A DNA stretch of 35,000 nt from Prorocentrum cordatum (lineage: Eukaryota; Sar; Dinophyceae; Prorocentrales; Prorocentraceae): the NCBI GenBank assembly GCA_963575745.1, contig CAUYUJ010000181.1, positions 1 through 35,000 of the forward strand. The letters are read 5' to 3'. The position numbers and the translations under genes are program-made. This document shows, piece after piece, positions 1 to 10,690 of the stretch. How positions within the stretch are numbered: position 1 is the first letter of the stretch; each line of letters starts with the position of its first letter. The notes below the pieces were generated by a model. It did no database searches. It was not told the origin of the DNA and saw only the letters and a program-made list of their open reading frames with translations.

Positions 1-82
1 CCCCTCCTCCTCCTCCTCCTCCTCCTCCTCCTCCTGCTCCTCCTCGTATTCCTCCTCCTCCTCCTCCTCCTCCTCCTCCTCC
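1..82. repeat. (TCC)n microsatellite, interrupted
   Basis: Nearly pure CTC/TCC triplets with two interruptions run from the left edge, so the array probably continues outside the window. The next 120 bases are GC-rich and show nothing recognisable. Confidence 0.9.
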
Positions 83-206
83 GCCTCCTCACCCAAACCT
101 ACTCCAGCGGGGCGTGGAAGCTGACCCGCGCGGAGGTCAAGACGACACAGGAGTAACGGCAGCCCAAGACAGCGCTGAGAGAGCCCCCGACCGGACCCCA
201 GGCCTC

Positions 207-779
207 CATGCTGTTGTTGATGTTGATGATGATGATGATGATGATGATGATGCTGAGGGTGGTGGTACTGAGAATGATGTTGATGTTGAAGACGATGCTG
301 ATGCTGATGGTGATGCTTACGAGGATATGGTGGTGATAACGACGATGAGTATGAGGATGGTGGTGGTGATGCTGCTGCTGCTGATGATGGTGAGGATGAT
401 GACGATGCTGGTGATGGTGCTGTTACTGATGATGATAACGATGACGATGACACTGATGATGATACTGGTGAGGATGATGTTGCTGGTGCTGGTCATGCTG
501 AGCATGGTGAATAAGATGAGTATGATGGTGATGCTGCTGCTGCTGATGATTGAGATGGTACGGCTGGTGACGGTGTTGAGAGTGAGGGTGATGATGAAGA
601 TGACTATAGATTTAATTATGTGGGGAAGGCGATGGTGATGCTGCCGATGCTGATGATGATGGTGATGATGATGATGATGATGATGCTGATGGCGATGGTT
701 GTGGTGATGATGATGGTGATCGTGAGGCTGATGATGCTGAGGATGCTGACGATGCTGCTGCTGCTTGTGAAGGTGGTGG

Positions 780-814
<35 letters not shown>

Positions 815-845
815 CTGGTGATGCTGATGATGATGAAGAAGAAGT
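207..845. repeat. Degenerate GAT/GGT/GCT triplet tract
   Basis: About 640 bases of imperfect GAT, GGT and GCT triplets with a 3-base rhythm throughout. Frames on both strands stay open (poly-Asp or Met-rich on plus, His-rich on minus) only because the triplets rarely form stops. I treat it as a decayed microsatellite rather than a gene. The flank at 846-1032 shows no feature. Confidence 0.85.
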
Positions 846-1032
846 CTGCAGCCCAGCTTCGAGAAAATGCTGGGCGAGCCCGATACCATAGTCACGAGTG
901 AGAAGTACGCTCAGGATTCAACAAGAACTGTCATCGTCATCGTCACTCATTCCCCCCTCCCTCATCCCTTCACCTCTTCCCTCCCCCGACGAGGAGCGAC
1001 GCTGGTGCTCAAGGGAAGGCAACCCTCCCCCG

Positions 1033-1146
1033 AGGAGGAGGAGGAGGAGGAGGAGGAGGAGGAGGAGGAGGAGGAGGAGGGGGAGGAGGAGGAGGAGGAG
1101 GGGGAGGAGGAAAAGGAGGAGGAGGAGGAGGAGGAGGAGGAGGAGG
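1033..1146. repeat. (GAG)n microsatellite
   Basis: About 38 GAG/GGA triplets with a few GGG and AAA interruptions, purine-only on the plus strand. Such tracts can form triplex or slipped structures. Translations are poly-Glu, poly-Arg or poly-Gly, or poly-Ser or poly-Pro on the minus strand, and are not credible genes. Confidence 0.9.
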
Positions 1147-1533
1147 GTGGAGACGACGCGAACGAGAGCCTTGGCAGTGCGCCAGCCGGGGTCGGCGCGC
1201 GCTCGCGAGCGCCCGCGCGATGCTCGGCACGGACCACATGTTGCGGCAAGGAACGTCTGAAGCGCGATGCCCGCTGAGCTATCCTCCGGGCCTCAAGAGA
1301 GATTGCCAGAAATTTCTCGCCCCTCAGGGCCTCAAGAGGAGATCCCAATCTTCAACACACTCAATTTTTTCAGTTCCCATAACCGTCCAACGGATCCCTT
1401 CTCCCATGCTCTCGGATGCCCGCGCGGCGCGTGGCAACACATCGGCCCTGGGGCCAAGGGGGGGGGACTCTCAGGAGGAGCCGGAAGCCTCGGTAGAAAC
1501 ATCCTCAGAAGGCAGTCGAGTTGGTTGTTGTTG
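1147..1533. other. GC-rich filler, no gene recognised
   Basis: No ORF has convincing codon bias. It contains a short direct repeat of GGGCCTCAAGAG about 50 bases apart and a run of nine G near 1459. It leads directly into the first unit of the tandem array. Confidence 0.5.
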
Positions 1534-1846
1534 AACATTATTACTTCTAAAGAATAATTATTGTTGGGGCCCCTGGTGCATGGCCCCCCCGCCGCGCCTA
1601 GGCCGCAGCCTCATTTTCATCACTTTCGTGAGGAAGTCTCAGGTAAAACGATGTCATCCAGATCCGGTTGTGTTGTTACGATCGGTTTTCCCTTGCGAAA
1701 AATAAGCTAAAGTGGACATTTCTTGTCTAACATAACCAAACTTCAAGAATCCCTTGCAAAAAATATGGTAAAGTGGACATTCGCGCGCGCAAAACGAAAT
1801 CCTTCCAAAACCTTAGTTTTCGTAGCGATTTTAACATAGAAGCATC

Positions 1847-1865
1847 AAAAAACCAATGGTTTTTT
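1847..1865. repeat. AT-rich 8-bp hairpin, recurrent in array units
   Basis: AAAAAACC-AAT-GGTTTTTT is a perfect 8-bp stem with a 3-nt loop. Near-identical copies occur in units B, C and D (around 2659, 3848 and 4667) and in B's extra segment near 3036. It marks one edge of a sub-repeat inside each unit. Confidence 0.75.
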
Positions 1866-2214
1866 CAAAAAAAGATTGTCAAAATTTCATCCCGCGCGCT
1901 CTTGCGGATTCGTAGGAAACCCAACACTTTTTAATCATTTCTGTCAAACGGGCTTTTGCGAGCAACTTTTTCGAACTTCTGCAACAACGGTTGCGCACCT
2001 GCCAGGGCCATCATCCCTGTCAAATAATACCATGCGGGACACATTCGTTTTTTCTTCGCGCGCGCACGCCGTCGTCGTCGGCCGCGGGGCCCTGAATAGT
2101 AGCCACGGTCGTCCGCATGCCACGAAGTGAAGTGTCCGAACGTCATAGGGCGGGAAGCTGGGTGTGGGTGGTGGCGAAGAGTCGTTTGGAAATTTGGTAG
2201 AGCTTGAACCGGCC

Positions 2215-2231
2215 CCCCCACAAAGTGGGGG
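2215..2231. repeat. CCCCCAC-AAA-GTGGGGG hairpin, recurrent in array units
   Basis: A 7-bp GC stem with an AAA loop. The same hairpin is kept in all four units (also near 3431, 4217 and 5030), about 70-80 bases before the TTG run. Its conservation may just reflect homogenisation of the array. Confidence 0.75.
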
Positions 2232-2294
2232 TATTGCCCGCCTCCTATGAAAACCCTGGCACTGGTGAGAACGGAGTGTCCCCACGTGCTAGTA

Positions 2295-2296
<2 letters not shown>

Positions 2297-2348
<52 letters not shown>

Positions 2349-2349
2349 G
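2297..2349. repeat. (TTG)n microsatellite, unit A/B joint
   Basis: About 17 pure TTG triplets. The equivalent joint runs are short at 3513-3534 and long at 4297-4353 and 5111-5180, so the microsatellite has expanded independently in each unit. Confidence 0.9.
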
Positions 2350-2891
2350 AATATTATTACTTCTAAAGAATAATTATTGTTGGGCCCCCTGGTGCACGCC
2401 CCCCTCGCCGCCTAGGCCGCAGCCACATTTTCATCATTTTCGTGAGGAAGTCTCAGGCAAAACGGGGGATCCGATCCGGTTGTTTTGTTGACGCCCGCTT
2501 TCCCTTGCAAAAAACAATATAAAATGACATTTCTTGTTCTAACATAACCAAACTTCAAGAATCCTTTGCAAAAAATGAAGGTAAAGTGGACACTCGCGCG
2601 CGCAAGACGAAATCCTTCCAAAACCTTAGTGTTCGTAGCGATTTTAACATAAAAACATCAAAAAACCAATGGTTTTTCAAAAAAAAGTGTCAAAATTTCA
2701 TCCCGCGCGCTCTTGCGGATTTGTAGGAAACCCAACACTTTTTAAACATTTCTGTCAAACGGGCTTTTGCGAGCAACTTTTTCACGTGCTTCGAACTTCT
2801 CCAACAACGGTTGCGCACCTGCCAGGGCCATCATCCCTGTCAAATAATACCATGCGGGACACATTCGTTTTTTCTTCGCGCGCGCACGCCG

Positions 2892-3313
2892 AAATCTTCA
2901 AAAACCATTGGGTTTCTCAGGAATTTTAGCACCGCGCAACATACAATCATACGAATCGCACCGTAGGTCCTCGAAAAACATCTGTACGAATTTTCAAAAT
3001 TTCTACCCGCGCGCGCTGTCCGAATCCTAAAAAACCAATGGTTTTTCAACATTTATGTTACATGAGCTCGCGCGAGCTACTTTCGCATCAGACGCTAGCG
3101 CCTCACCAGCCAAAGCAGTCCATATCATTGTAGGACCTACAGACAGTACCGGCGTCGTACTGGTTTACCGTGGTTTCCTATTCTAACGTCAGGAACACGT
3201 TGCCACCAAAAACCAGTACAGGTGTCCAGTGTTGGAACAGGGGGAAAAGTCGTATACTAAGCTAGCGTCCAGAAAATGTTACCACAACAAGTCACTGCAC
3301 CCATGCACCAGTG
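2892..3313. repeat. Extra 422-bp segment unique to array unit B
   Basis: Between the shared GCGCACGCCG and TAGTAGCCACGG, unit B carries about 420 bp where units A, C and D have about 25-30 bp. The first part contains diverged copies of the unit's own sub-repeat (CGCGCGCGC plus AAAACCAATGGTTTTTC). The rest (about 3060-3313) is not seen elsewhere in the window. B may be the ancestral long form or may have gained an insertion. Confidence 0.7.
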
Positions 3314-4295
3314 TAGTAGCCACGGTCGTCCGCAGGCCACGAAGTGAAGTGTCCGAACGTCATAGGGCGGGAAGCTGGGTGTGGGTGGTGGCGAAGAGTC
3401 GTTTGGAAATGTGGTAGAGCTTGAACCGGCCCCCCCACAAAGTGGGGGTATTGGCGGGCGTCGTATGAAAACCCTGGCACTGGTGAGAACGGAGTGTCCC
3501 CACGTGCTAGTAATTGTTGTTGTTGTTGTTGTTGAACATTATTTATTCTAAAGAATAATTATTGTTGGGCCCCCTGGTGCGCGCCCCCCCTGCGCCGCCT
3601 AGGCCGCAGCTACATTTTCATCATTTTCGTGAGGAAGCCTCAGAAAAGAGGGTGTGTACAGGATCCGGTTGTTTTGTTGTAATCCGCTTTCCCTTGCAAA
3701 AAACAATAGAAAATGACATTTCTTGTTCTAATATAATCAAATTTCAAGAATCCCTTGCAAAAAATAAGGTAAAGTGGACACTCGCGCGCGCAAGACGAAA
3801 TCCTTCCAAAACCTTAGTGTTCGCGACGATTTTAACATAAAAACATCAAAAAACCAATGGTTTTTTCAACAAAAAAATGTCAAAATCTCATCCCGCGCGC
3901 TCTTGCGGATTCGTAGGAAACCCAACACTTTTTAAACATTTCTGTCAAACGGGCTTTTGCGAGCAACTTTTTCGAACTTCTGCAACAACGGTTGCGCACC
4001 TGCCAGGGCCATCATCCCTGTCAAATAATACCATGCGGGACACATTCGTTTTTTCTTCGCGCGCGCACGCCGTCGTCGTCGGCCGCGGGGCCCTGAATAG
4101 TAGCCACGGTCGTCCGCATGCCACGAAGTGAAGTGTCCGAACGTCATAGGGCGGGAAGCTGGGTGTGGGTGGTGGCGAAGAGTCGTTTGGAAATTTGGTA
4201 GAGCTTGAACCGGCCCCCCCACAAAGTGGGGGTATTGCCCGCCTCCTATGAAAACCCTGGCACTGGTGAGAACGGAGTGTCCCCACGTGCTAGTA

Positions 4296-4352
<57 letters not shown>

Positions 4353-5109
4353 GAACATTATTTCTTCTAAAGAATAATTATTGTTGGGCCCCTGGTGCGC
4401 GACCCCCCCGCCGCGCCTAGGCCGCAGCCACGTTTTCATCATTTTCGTGAGGAAGTCTCAGGCAAAACGGGTTGGTCCGGATCCGGTTGTGTTGTTACGA
4501 TCGGTTTTCCCTTGCAAAAAATAAGCTAAAGTTGACATTTCTTGTTCTAACATAACCAAACTTCAAGAATCCCTTGCAAAAAATAAGGTAAAGTGGACAT
4601 TCGCGCGCGCAAGACGAAATCCTTCCAAAACCTTAGTTTCGTAGCGATTTTAACATAAAAACATCAAAAAACCAATGGTTTTTCAAAAAAAATGTCAAAA
4701 TTCATCCCGCGCGCTCTTGCGGATTCGTAGGAAACCCAACACTTTTTAAACATTTCTGTCAAACGGGCTTTTGCGAGCAACTTTTTCGAACTTCTGCAAC
4801 AACGGTTGCGCACCTGCCAGGGCCATCATCCCTGTCAAATAATACCATGCGGGACACATTCGTTTTTTCTTCGCGCGCGCACGCCGTCGTCGTCGGCCGC
4901 GGGGCCCTGAATAGTAGCCACGGTCGTCCGCATGCCACGAAGTGAAGTGTCCGAACGTCATAGGGCGGGAAGCTGGGTGTGGGTGGTGGCGAAGAGTCGT
5001 TTGGAAATTTGGTAGAGCTTGAACCGGCCCCCCCACAAAGTGGGGGTATTGCCCGCCTCCTATGAAAACCCTGGCACTGGTGAGAACGGAGTGTCCCCAC
5101 GTGCTAGTA

Positions 5110-5110
<1 letters not shown>

Positions 5111-5178
<68 letters not shown>

Positions 5179-5240
5179 GCTCTCTCTCTCTCTCTCCTGT
5201 TTCCATGCCTGTTGTTCTCTCTCTCTCTCTCGCTCTCCCT
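5111..5240. repeat. (TTG)n to (CT)n compound microsatellite
   Basis: About 23 TTG triplets pass directly into CT dinucleotides, closing the four-unit array. A direct repeat of about 35 bp built around TTTCGCAAGAC follows (about 5241-5273 and 5317-5352). Confidence 0.9.
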
Positions 5241-5479
5241 CTCGCTTTCGCAAGACAGCCGCCTCGGCCATATGTCTAGATTTGTTTATTGTTTCTGTTA
5301 TTTGCTTTCTCCCTCGCTCTCTCTTTTTCGCAAGACTGCCGCCTCGCCCATCTGGGCCTCGCGGCTTCCTCCCAGCGGACTAGGGCAGACGGTTCGCAAA
5401 CTACCTTATGATGCGGACCTCGGACCCCGAGCCCTCCGCCCGCCTCGGATGCGCCGAAGAGGGATGCCAGGAAGTAGAG

Positions 5480-5704
5480 GCCTCCTAGAGGGGCTCCGAG
5501 CAGAGGGGGTCGGAGAATCCCGCCGCGTCGCCGATACATCGGCGATGTACTGGCGACGTCGGCGGTGCATCGGGGACCTCGGCGTGGGGAAACTTGGGCC
5601 CCACATCGAGCCGCGTCGCCGATGCCTCGCCGACGCACCGGCGATGCATCGGCGATGCGGCGCGAGACCTCCGACCCCAGCTGCTCCGACCCCATCCGGG
5701 AGGC
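5480..5704. mobile_element. 225-bp fold-back (inverted repeat) element
   Basis: The left arm, starting GCCTCC and carrying GAGCAGAGGGGGTCGGAG, is matched in reverse complement by the right arm ending GGGAGGC. The two arms pair over almost the whole length, with an apex hairpin GTGGGG...CCCCAC near 5585-5605. Smaller perfect palindromes such as CGCCGAT-AC-ATCGGCG lie inside the arms. Size and symmetry fit a non-autonomous fold-back or MITE-like element, but I see no target duplication and no coding capacity. It could also be a locally grown palindrome. Confidence 0.65.
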
Positions 5705-5802
5705 ATGGAGCAAGAGGGGGGGGGAGGGGGCGCAGCATGACCCGAGGCACGTGCGCGGACGAAAGGGGGGGCCCAGTGGCGTGGCTCTTGAAGGAACAGG
5801 CC

Positions 5803-5917
5803 TCCTCCTCCTCCTCCTCCTCCTCCTCCTCCTCCTCCCTCCTCCTCCTCCTCCCCCCTCCTCCCCCTCCTCCTCCTCCTCCTCCTCCTCCTCCTCCTCC
5901 TCCTCCTCCTCCTCCTC
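5803..5917. repeat. (CTC)n microsatellite
   Basis: About 38 CTC triplets with short CCC interruptions near 5855-5870. A G-rich run lies upstream at 5716-5730. Confidence 0.9.
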
Positions 5918-5982
5918 GGGGCCCTGACATCTGGAAGATGTCATGGCCATGGCCATGATGACATCCACACCCCCTGCAGTGG

Positions 5983-6122
5983 GGGCTCGCCCACAGGAGA
6001 CCATCCACAAGACGCCCAACCCTGAGACCCCAGGACGTCCATTGATTCTTGCTGCCGCGGGAAGATCACGCTCTCCATCGCAAAACCATCGAAACCCGGG
6101 GCACCCTGGAAGCAGGCAGGGT
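5983..6122 (+). repeat. Dispersed repeat, copy 1 (CCCAGGACGTCCAT family)
   Basis: Contains AACCTGAGACCCCAGGACGT-like sequence, then a variable middle and a close GGGCACCCTGG block. A second copy in the same orientation lies at 22366-22508 in unrelated surroundings, so this is a dispersed family. The remainder of 5918-6397 shows no convincing gene. Confidence 0.75.
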
Positions 6123-6397
6123 GTCTCTTGGCATGGGTCTCCACTGCAATCTCGGAGCGGAGCGAGCTGGGATGGTGGCGGCTCGGACTCGGTCCCCAGA
6201 GCCTCCGGGGGTCCGACCACACACACGTGTTCCGAGCTGCGTCCAGCCGTGGGCGGCGACGGGAGGGGAGTCTCTCGGAGGCCAGGCACCGTGGCCCCAG
6301 CTCTCCTCCGATGGCCATGCCCCCCCCCTTGTAGGAGCCCGCGACTGACAGCCGCCCCCCTCGCCCTTGCCCCTCCCCTGCGCGCGCGAAGGGGGCG

Positions 6398-6478
6398 TCA
6401 TCGTTGGCGTCGGCGGCGTCGGCGTCGTCGTCGGCGTCGGCGTCGTCGGCGTCGTCGTCGTCGTCGTCGTCGTCGATG
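6398..6478. repeat. (GTC)n / GGCGTC microsatellite
   Basis: Runs of GTCGGC and GTC triplets, purest near 6450-6475. The GC-rich CG dinucleotide tract at 6535-6560 follows. Confidence 0.85.
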
Positions 6479-6664
6479 GCCGCCCGCCTTTGACGGCGGG
6501 GCGCCCTGGGCGGCGCACCCGGTGGAGCGCACCAGCGCCGCGCGCGGCCGCGCGCGCGCGCATGGCGGCGGGCGGGGCCGTAGCTCGAGCTGGGTCTGCG
6601 TCGCCATCGTTGAAGACGTACTCCTCTTCTGCAGAGGAGCGATTGCTGGCACAGTCAACCCGTA

Positions 6665-6870
6665 TAGCAAGGACGCGCGATGAGGATGCAAGGGGCTTGG
6701 ACGCCCATTTCGAAGCTCTTCGAGCGGGGCGAACCCGTCCAGTAAGGATGCGCGATAAGGATGCAAGGGCCTTGGGCGCCCCCACTTCGAAGCTGCTCGA
6801 GCGGGGCGCGGCCGACGAGAGTGGCCAAGAGTGGACCGAGGCGGCAAGGATGCAAGGGTGCCCTTGGGAA
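6665..6870. repeat. Degenerate ~76-bp tandem repeat
   Basis: AAGGANGCGCGAT and AGGATGCAAGG start at 6669 and again at 6744, each followed by a TTCGAAGCT...CTCGAGCGGGGC block. A third partial copy begins near 6845. Confidence 0.75.
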
Positions 6871-7031
6871 GGGTGCCCATCTTTACTATGCGGGCTGGCT
6901 GTAACGATTGCTGGTCTGTGGAGACGGTTGTGGGCGTTCTCGTCTCGACGCTGGCTACATGTTCTATGGCATCGAGGATCCGACTCGAACGCGGGCCTGC
7001 TTCCCCACCTGGCCCGCGGAGGGCCCTGCTG

Positions 7032-7270
7032 CGACGGCAACGGCTCCCGCCGAATCCCTACCCAGAACTTACTCCGAGACGCCTTGGCCAGTGAGGCCAC
7101 CAAACTCAGGGACGGCGCTCTGGCTGGATACGACCTCGCAAATCAGTCAATTTGGCGAAGGCCCAAATACGACGACAACGGCTCCCGTTCGATGCTTCCC
7201 AGCGATTGACTCCGAGGCGCCCTGGTCAGAAGACGCCTCCGCTCTAAGTAATGGCACTCTCGCCTGGGAT
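7032..7270 (+). repeat. ~140-bp satellite, locus 1 (two units)
   Basis: CGACGGCAACGGCTCCCG at 7032 and CGACGACAACGGCTCCCG at 7171 start two units, each followed by ACTCCGAGRCGCC and a CGCTCT block. The same unit makes a longer array at 14345-14820. Plus frames are open here (Thr/Ala-rich), but the same frames break in the second locus, which argues against coding. Confidence 0.75.
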
Positions 7271-7394
7271 TTCCTCGACAACAAATCCCACCAGCCTTTT
7301 GGGCTCAGGTGGTCCAAAAAACCTCTCTCCTTTGTGGAGGGTTACTCTCCCACTTCCCACCCTGATGTTTTTGGGGCGGGCCCCGATCGGTCAC

Positions 7395-7935
7395 GGCGCC
7401 CAAAAATGGTTCCAAGAGGGCCTCCGATGCTCCAAGATGGCCTCCAAAGCGGCTCAAGATAGCTTCCGACATGCCTCCAAGAGGCCCGACGAGGGCCGCA
7501 AGACTGCTCTGAGCCCCCTCCTCAGGACTCCCCAAGAGGCACGACTCGTTCTTGTAAAACCCTAGGGAACATCAATGAATTGCACCTTCTCGCCGTTCTG
7601 CTTCCGGTGCGCCGTTGATGCCCGAAGAAGGCCCCAGGATGGCCCAACAGAGCCCCAAGATGGGCCCAAGCAGCCCCCAAGACGGACCCAAGAGCGCCCA
7701 AGAGCGTTCCAAGAAACGGTGTTGATGGCCTCCCGCGGGGGGGGGGGGCAACTCGAAGGCCCCCCCTCCTTTGACCGGTAGCCGACAAGATTGTCTCTGG
7801 AGGCCCCCCAGGGCCCACAAGAGGCCCTCAAGAGAGTCCCATGACGGCCCCCTCCAAGTCATCCGAATGAGACCCACGAGGATACAACTATCCTCTAGAA
7901 AAGCCCCAATAAGGCTCCAAGAGGCGATTCTAAGG
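7395..7935 (+). repeat. Degenerate ~12-bp repeat field (CCAAGANGGCCC)
   Basis: CAAGAGGCC, CAAGATGGCC and CCAAGACGG recur at 9-30 base spacing, and continue briefly at 8120-8165. Translation gives PQDGPK-like repeats on plus and LLGPSWG-like repeats on minus. I recall such repeats from dinoflagellate gene models, where I would also regard them as translated minisatellite. The frames break repeatedly. Confidence 0.6.
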
Positions 7936-7939
7936 ACTC

Positions 7940-8116
7940 TGTCCTCGTCCTCGTTGTCCTTCTCCTCCTCCTCCTCGTCCTCGTCCTTGCCCTCATCGTC
8001 TTCCGTTTCCTTTTTTACCCTCTTCCTCGTAGTCGTGGTCGTCGTGGTCGTCATCGTCGTCTTCTTCCTCCTCCTCCTCCTCAGCCTCCTCCTCATTTTT
8101 CTCCTCCTCCTGGCCT
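7940..8116. repeat. Mixed TCC/TCG/GTC triplet tract
   Basis: Pyrimidine-rich triplets (TCC, TCG, GTC) interrupted by short unique bits. The open frames are Ser/Leu/Val-rich on plus and Glu/Lys/Thr-rich on minus, and reflect the triplets. Confidence 0.8.
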
Positions 8117-8174
8117 TGCCCCCACGCAGACCCCAAGGATGGTCCGAAGAGGCCCTCCAAGACTATTCCCTTGC

Positions 8175-8472
8175 TCCAGAAACCTGTCTTGTCACCGTGC
8201 TTGCCCTCGCTGTTTCACTATATGTGTCGCTTCGTCCCTTTTCCTGTCAACTCGCATTGGCAGGGTTTCTGAATGGGCTAGTGGCGTTCCTTTTGTTTTA
8301 CAGCCGCAGGCGGAGGCGCCAGCGGCGAGCGGTGGCTAGTGGCGATACGCGAAGCGAGACGAATTGGGTCGGTCAAAACCCAAACTACTATACATCACTT
8401 TCGCTACATGAGTACTTCGCCAGGCAATGCTGCTGCTGCGCTGTAAGCGCCACAAAAGATAATGATTCCTAG
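8175..8472 (+). CDS. Weak candidate ORF end with hydrophobic segments
   Basis: The last ~95 codons of an open frame downstream of the triplet tract read as two hydrophobic stretches (around VTVLALAVSLYVSL and GLVAFLLFY), then an RRRRRQRR basic patch and a polar tail ending TKDNDS. The frame upstream is translated repeat, so no start can be chosen. TTTTGTTTTACAG at about 8296-8308 looks like a 3' splice site, so an exon could instead begin there. Codon use is not clearly biased. I do not recognise it and it may not be real. Confidence 0.18.
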
Positions 8473-8559
8473 CGGGCACGCTGCAGCCACGACATGGCCT
8501 GAGACCCGGCAGATTATGTCAACCCAGTGGGGTAACATGCATACCAGGATGGAGTTTGC

Positions 8560-10690
8560 ACAGAAAGCGCGCTGGTTGGGAAGGATGTCGGGGCTAGGAG
8601 ACATGTAACAACAAAACCGCCTGGGCTGGAACTGGTTTTGGGGCTAGGACGGACTTTACATAGAAAAGTCGTGGACTGAAAAAAGTAATGTGGTTAGGCA
8701 AGGTTTGAAACAAAACGCGCTTTGGTTGAGAAACTTTTGGTGCTAGGGGCGAGCTTATACGGAGAAATCATGGCGTGGGGCGGATGTTGGTGATAGGGAG
8801 AGTCTAACAATGACAACGCGTGGACTGGGACGGGTTTTGGAACCAGGCATGACTCTTGACAGAAAACGCTTGGGCAAGGGAGGTCGGGGACAGGACGGGA
8901 TAAAACAGCGAAAGCGCTTTGGGTGGGCAGGATTTCGGTGCCAGGAATGACTCTTCAAAGACAACGCTTGGGTTGAGAAGGATTCTGGGGCCAGGAATGA
9001 CTTTGCAACGAAAGCGCCTGCGCTGGGACGATTTTGGGGACCAGGAAAGATTTTAAGCAGAGAGCTCTTGGGCTGGGGCGGGTTTGGGAGACAGGAAAAA
9101 CTTGGGAGGAAACAGCAACAACAACACCACCACCACAACCACCACCAACAACAACAACAACACCAACAACAACAACAACACTATCACCGACAACGGCAAC
9201 GACAACACCAACAACACCAACAACAACATCAACAACATCATCATCATCATCACCAACACCAAGCGCATGGGCTGGGAATCGTTCTGGCACCAAGACGGAT
9301 GATGCAAAGAGAAAGCCTGGCCTGGGTAGGATTTTGTTGCGAGAGAGGGTTTTAAAATGACACCGCATGGGCTGGACTAGGCTTTGGGTCTAGGATGGAG
9401 CTCGAGCTGAAAACGCATGGGCTGGGGCGGAGTTGGGGGTTAAGAAGGCTCCTTTTATCTAACAAGGAAGCGCCTGGGCTGGGAATGAGTTCGGGGCCGT
9501 GGGGGATTGCAAACCGAAAGCGCCTGGACTGAGGCGGACTTTTGACTCAGGGATGATTTTGCACAGACGACGCCTGGGCTGGACATGATTTTCGGGCCAG
9601 GGGGGAGTTTAAACAGAAGGCGCTTGGGCTGGGTGGGGTTCGGGTGAATCGAGATCGCCTGGTCTGGGAATGATTTGGGGCATCAGAAAAGTTAGCAGAG
9701 AAAGCGCATGCGGAGAGGAAGGATTTGGGGACTAAAAAATAGTTCGCGCAGAAAGCGCTCAGGCTGGAAACGGTTATTTTGGCCGGGGCGGCATTCTATT
9801 CAGAAGCTGCCAGGACTCGAAAAGAGCCTGGTGCCAGGGGGGATTTTGCACAGACGACGCCTGGGCCAGAGTGGATTTGAGGGCCACAAGGAAAGCACCC
9901 GGTCCGGGAAGGTTTTTGGGGCCAGAGAAGGGCAGCAGAAAACGATTAGCAAGGGGTGAATTTGGGACCAGGACGGGTTTTAAGACGAAAGCGCCCGGGC
10001 CAAGGCGGCTCGTGGGGTTGGGGCAACTTTCACATCGAAAACGCAAGGGCCGGGGGGAATCTTGAGCCAGGGGAGATTTTACAAAGGAAGCGCTCGGGCT
10101 GGGAAAGGCTTCTTGGCCAAGGGGGATTTCAGACCGAAGACGTTCGGGCTGGGGCGGAGTGTGGAGCCAGGAATTATCTGGAAACAGAAAACGCCCGTGC
10201 TGGGACGGATTTAGGGGTTAGGAAGGATAGCGCAGAGAAAACGCTTGGGCTGGGGGGGGATTTGGGGGCCTGAGGGGATTTCACACCGAAGCGCCTGGAC
10301 TGGGGAAGATTTGGGGGCCCAAAAGGGGTTTTACACACAATTCGCTCGGGCCTGGAAGAATTCAGGGGCCAGGGGTGGCGCACAGAAAACTCATGGGCTG
10401 GGAAGGATTTCGGGGCGGGAAGGATTTACACAGGAAGGTTTGGAAATCGAAGACGCTCGGGATGGGGATGGCTCTGGGGCCAGGAAGGGTTTGCACGCAG
10501 ACAGCGACGGGGCTGGGAAGGATTTGGAGGCTGGGGAATGGCGCTGGGAAGACGCCAGGGCTGAAGGGATTTTTAAGCCAATGCGGATTTTACGCAGGAG
10601 GCGCCAGGGCCAGGAATGATTTAGGGGCGGAGGATCCCGCAAAGAAAACGCAAGGGCTGGGAAGGATTTGGGAAATTAGGGGATTCTGTG
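8560..10690 (+). repeat. ~50-bp minisatellite, forward arm (~40 copies)
   Basis: The consensus is roughly GCGCNTGGGCTGGGA, AGGATTTTGGGG, CCAGG, GGATTTTGCACAGAAA, repeated every 49-52 bases with strong divergence. Long frames through it change phase and read as low-complexity Gly/Arg/Glu text, so I call no genes here. Confidence 0.92.
9106..9262. repeat. AAC/CAC microsatellite inside a minisatellite unit
   Basis: A run of CAA, AAC and CAC triplets with a CAT end interrupts one 50-bp unit exactly between its ACAG tail and the AAGCGCATGGGCTGGG start of the next unit. It looks like local expansion of the CAGAAA/CACAGA tail. Confidence 0.88.

Larger units (their letters stand above)
1534..5180. 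repeat. Four-unit tandem array with TTG microsatellite joints
   Basis: Units begin at AACATTATT or AATATTATT after a TTG run: A 1534-2349 (816 bp), B 2350-3534 (1185 bp), C 3535-4353 (819 bp) and D 4354-5180 (827 bp). All share the order TCTAAAGAATAATTATTG, a CCTAGGCCGCAGC block, AAAATG/AAGGTAAAGTGGACA, CGCGCGCGC blocks, a GTGGGGG hairpin and a closing TTG run of variable length. C and D are nearly identical; A and B differ more. Reading frames of 84-113 codons recur in each unit on the minus strand simply because the DNA is repeated. I see no coding bias and infer a non-coding long-period satellite. Confidence 0.92.

Noticed and set aside
114-895. Met/Asp-rich and His-rich ORFs
   Set aside because: Degenerate GAT triplets open frames on both strands; there is no third-position bias or domain.
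1931-5100. Recurring 84-113 codon ORFs
   Set aside because: They recur because the DNA is a tandem repeat. They overlap in several frames, and no change pattern suggests selection on protein.
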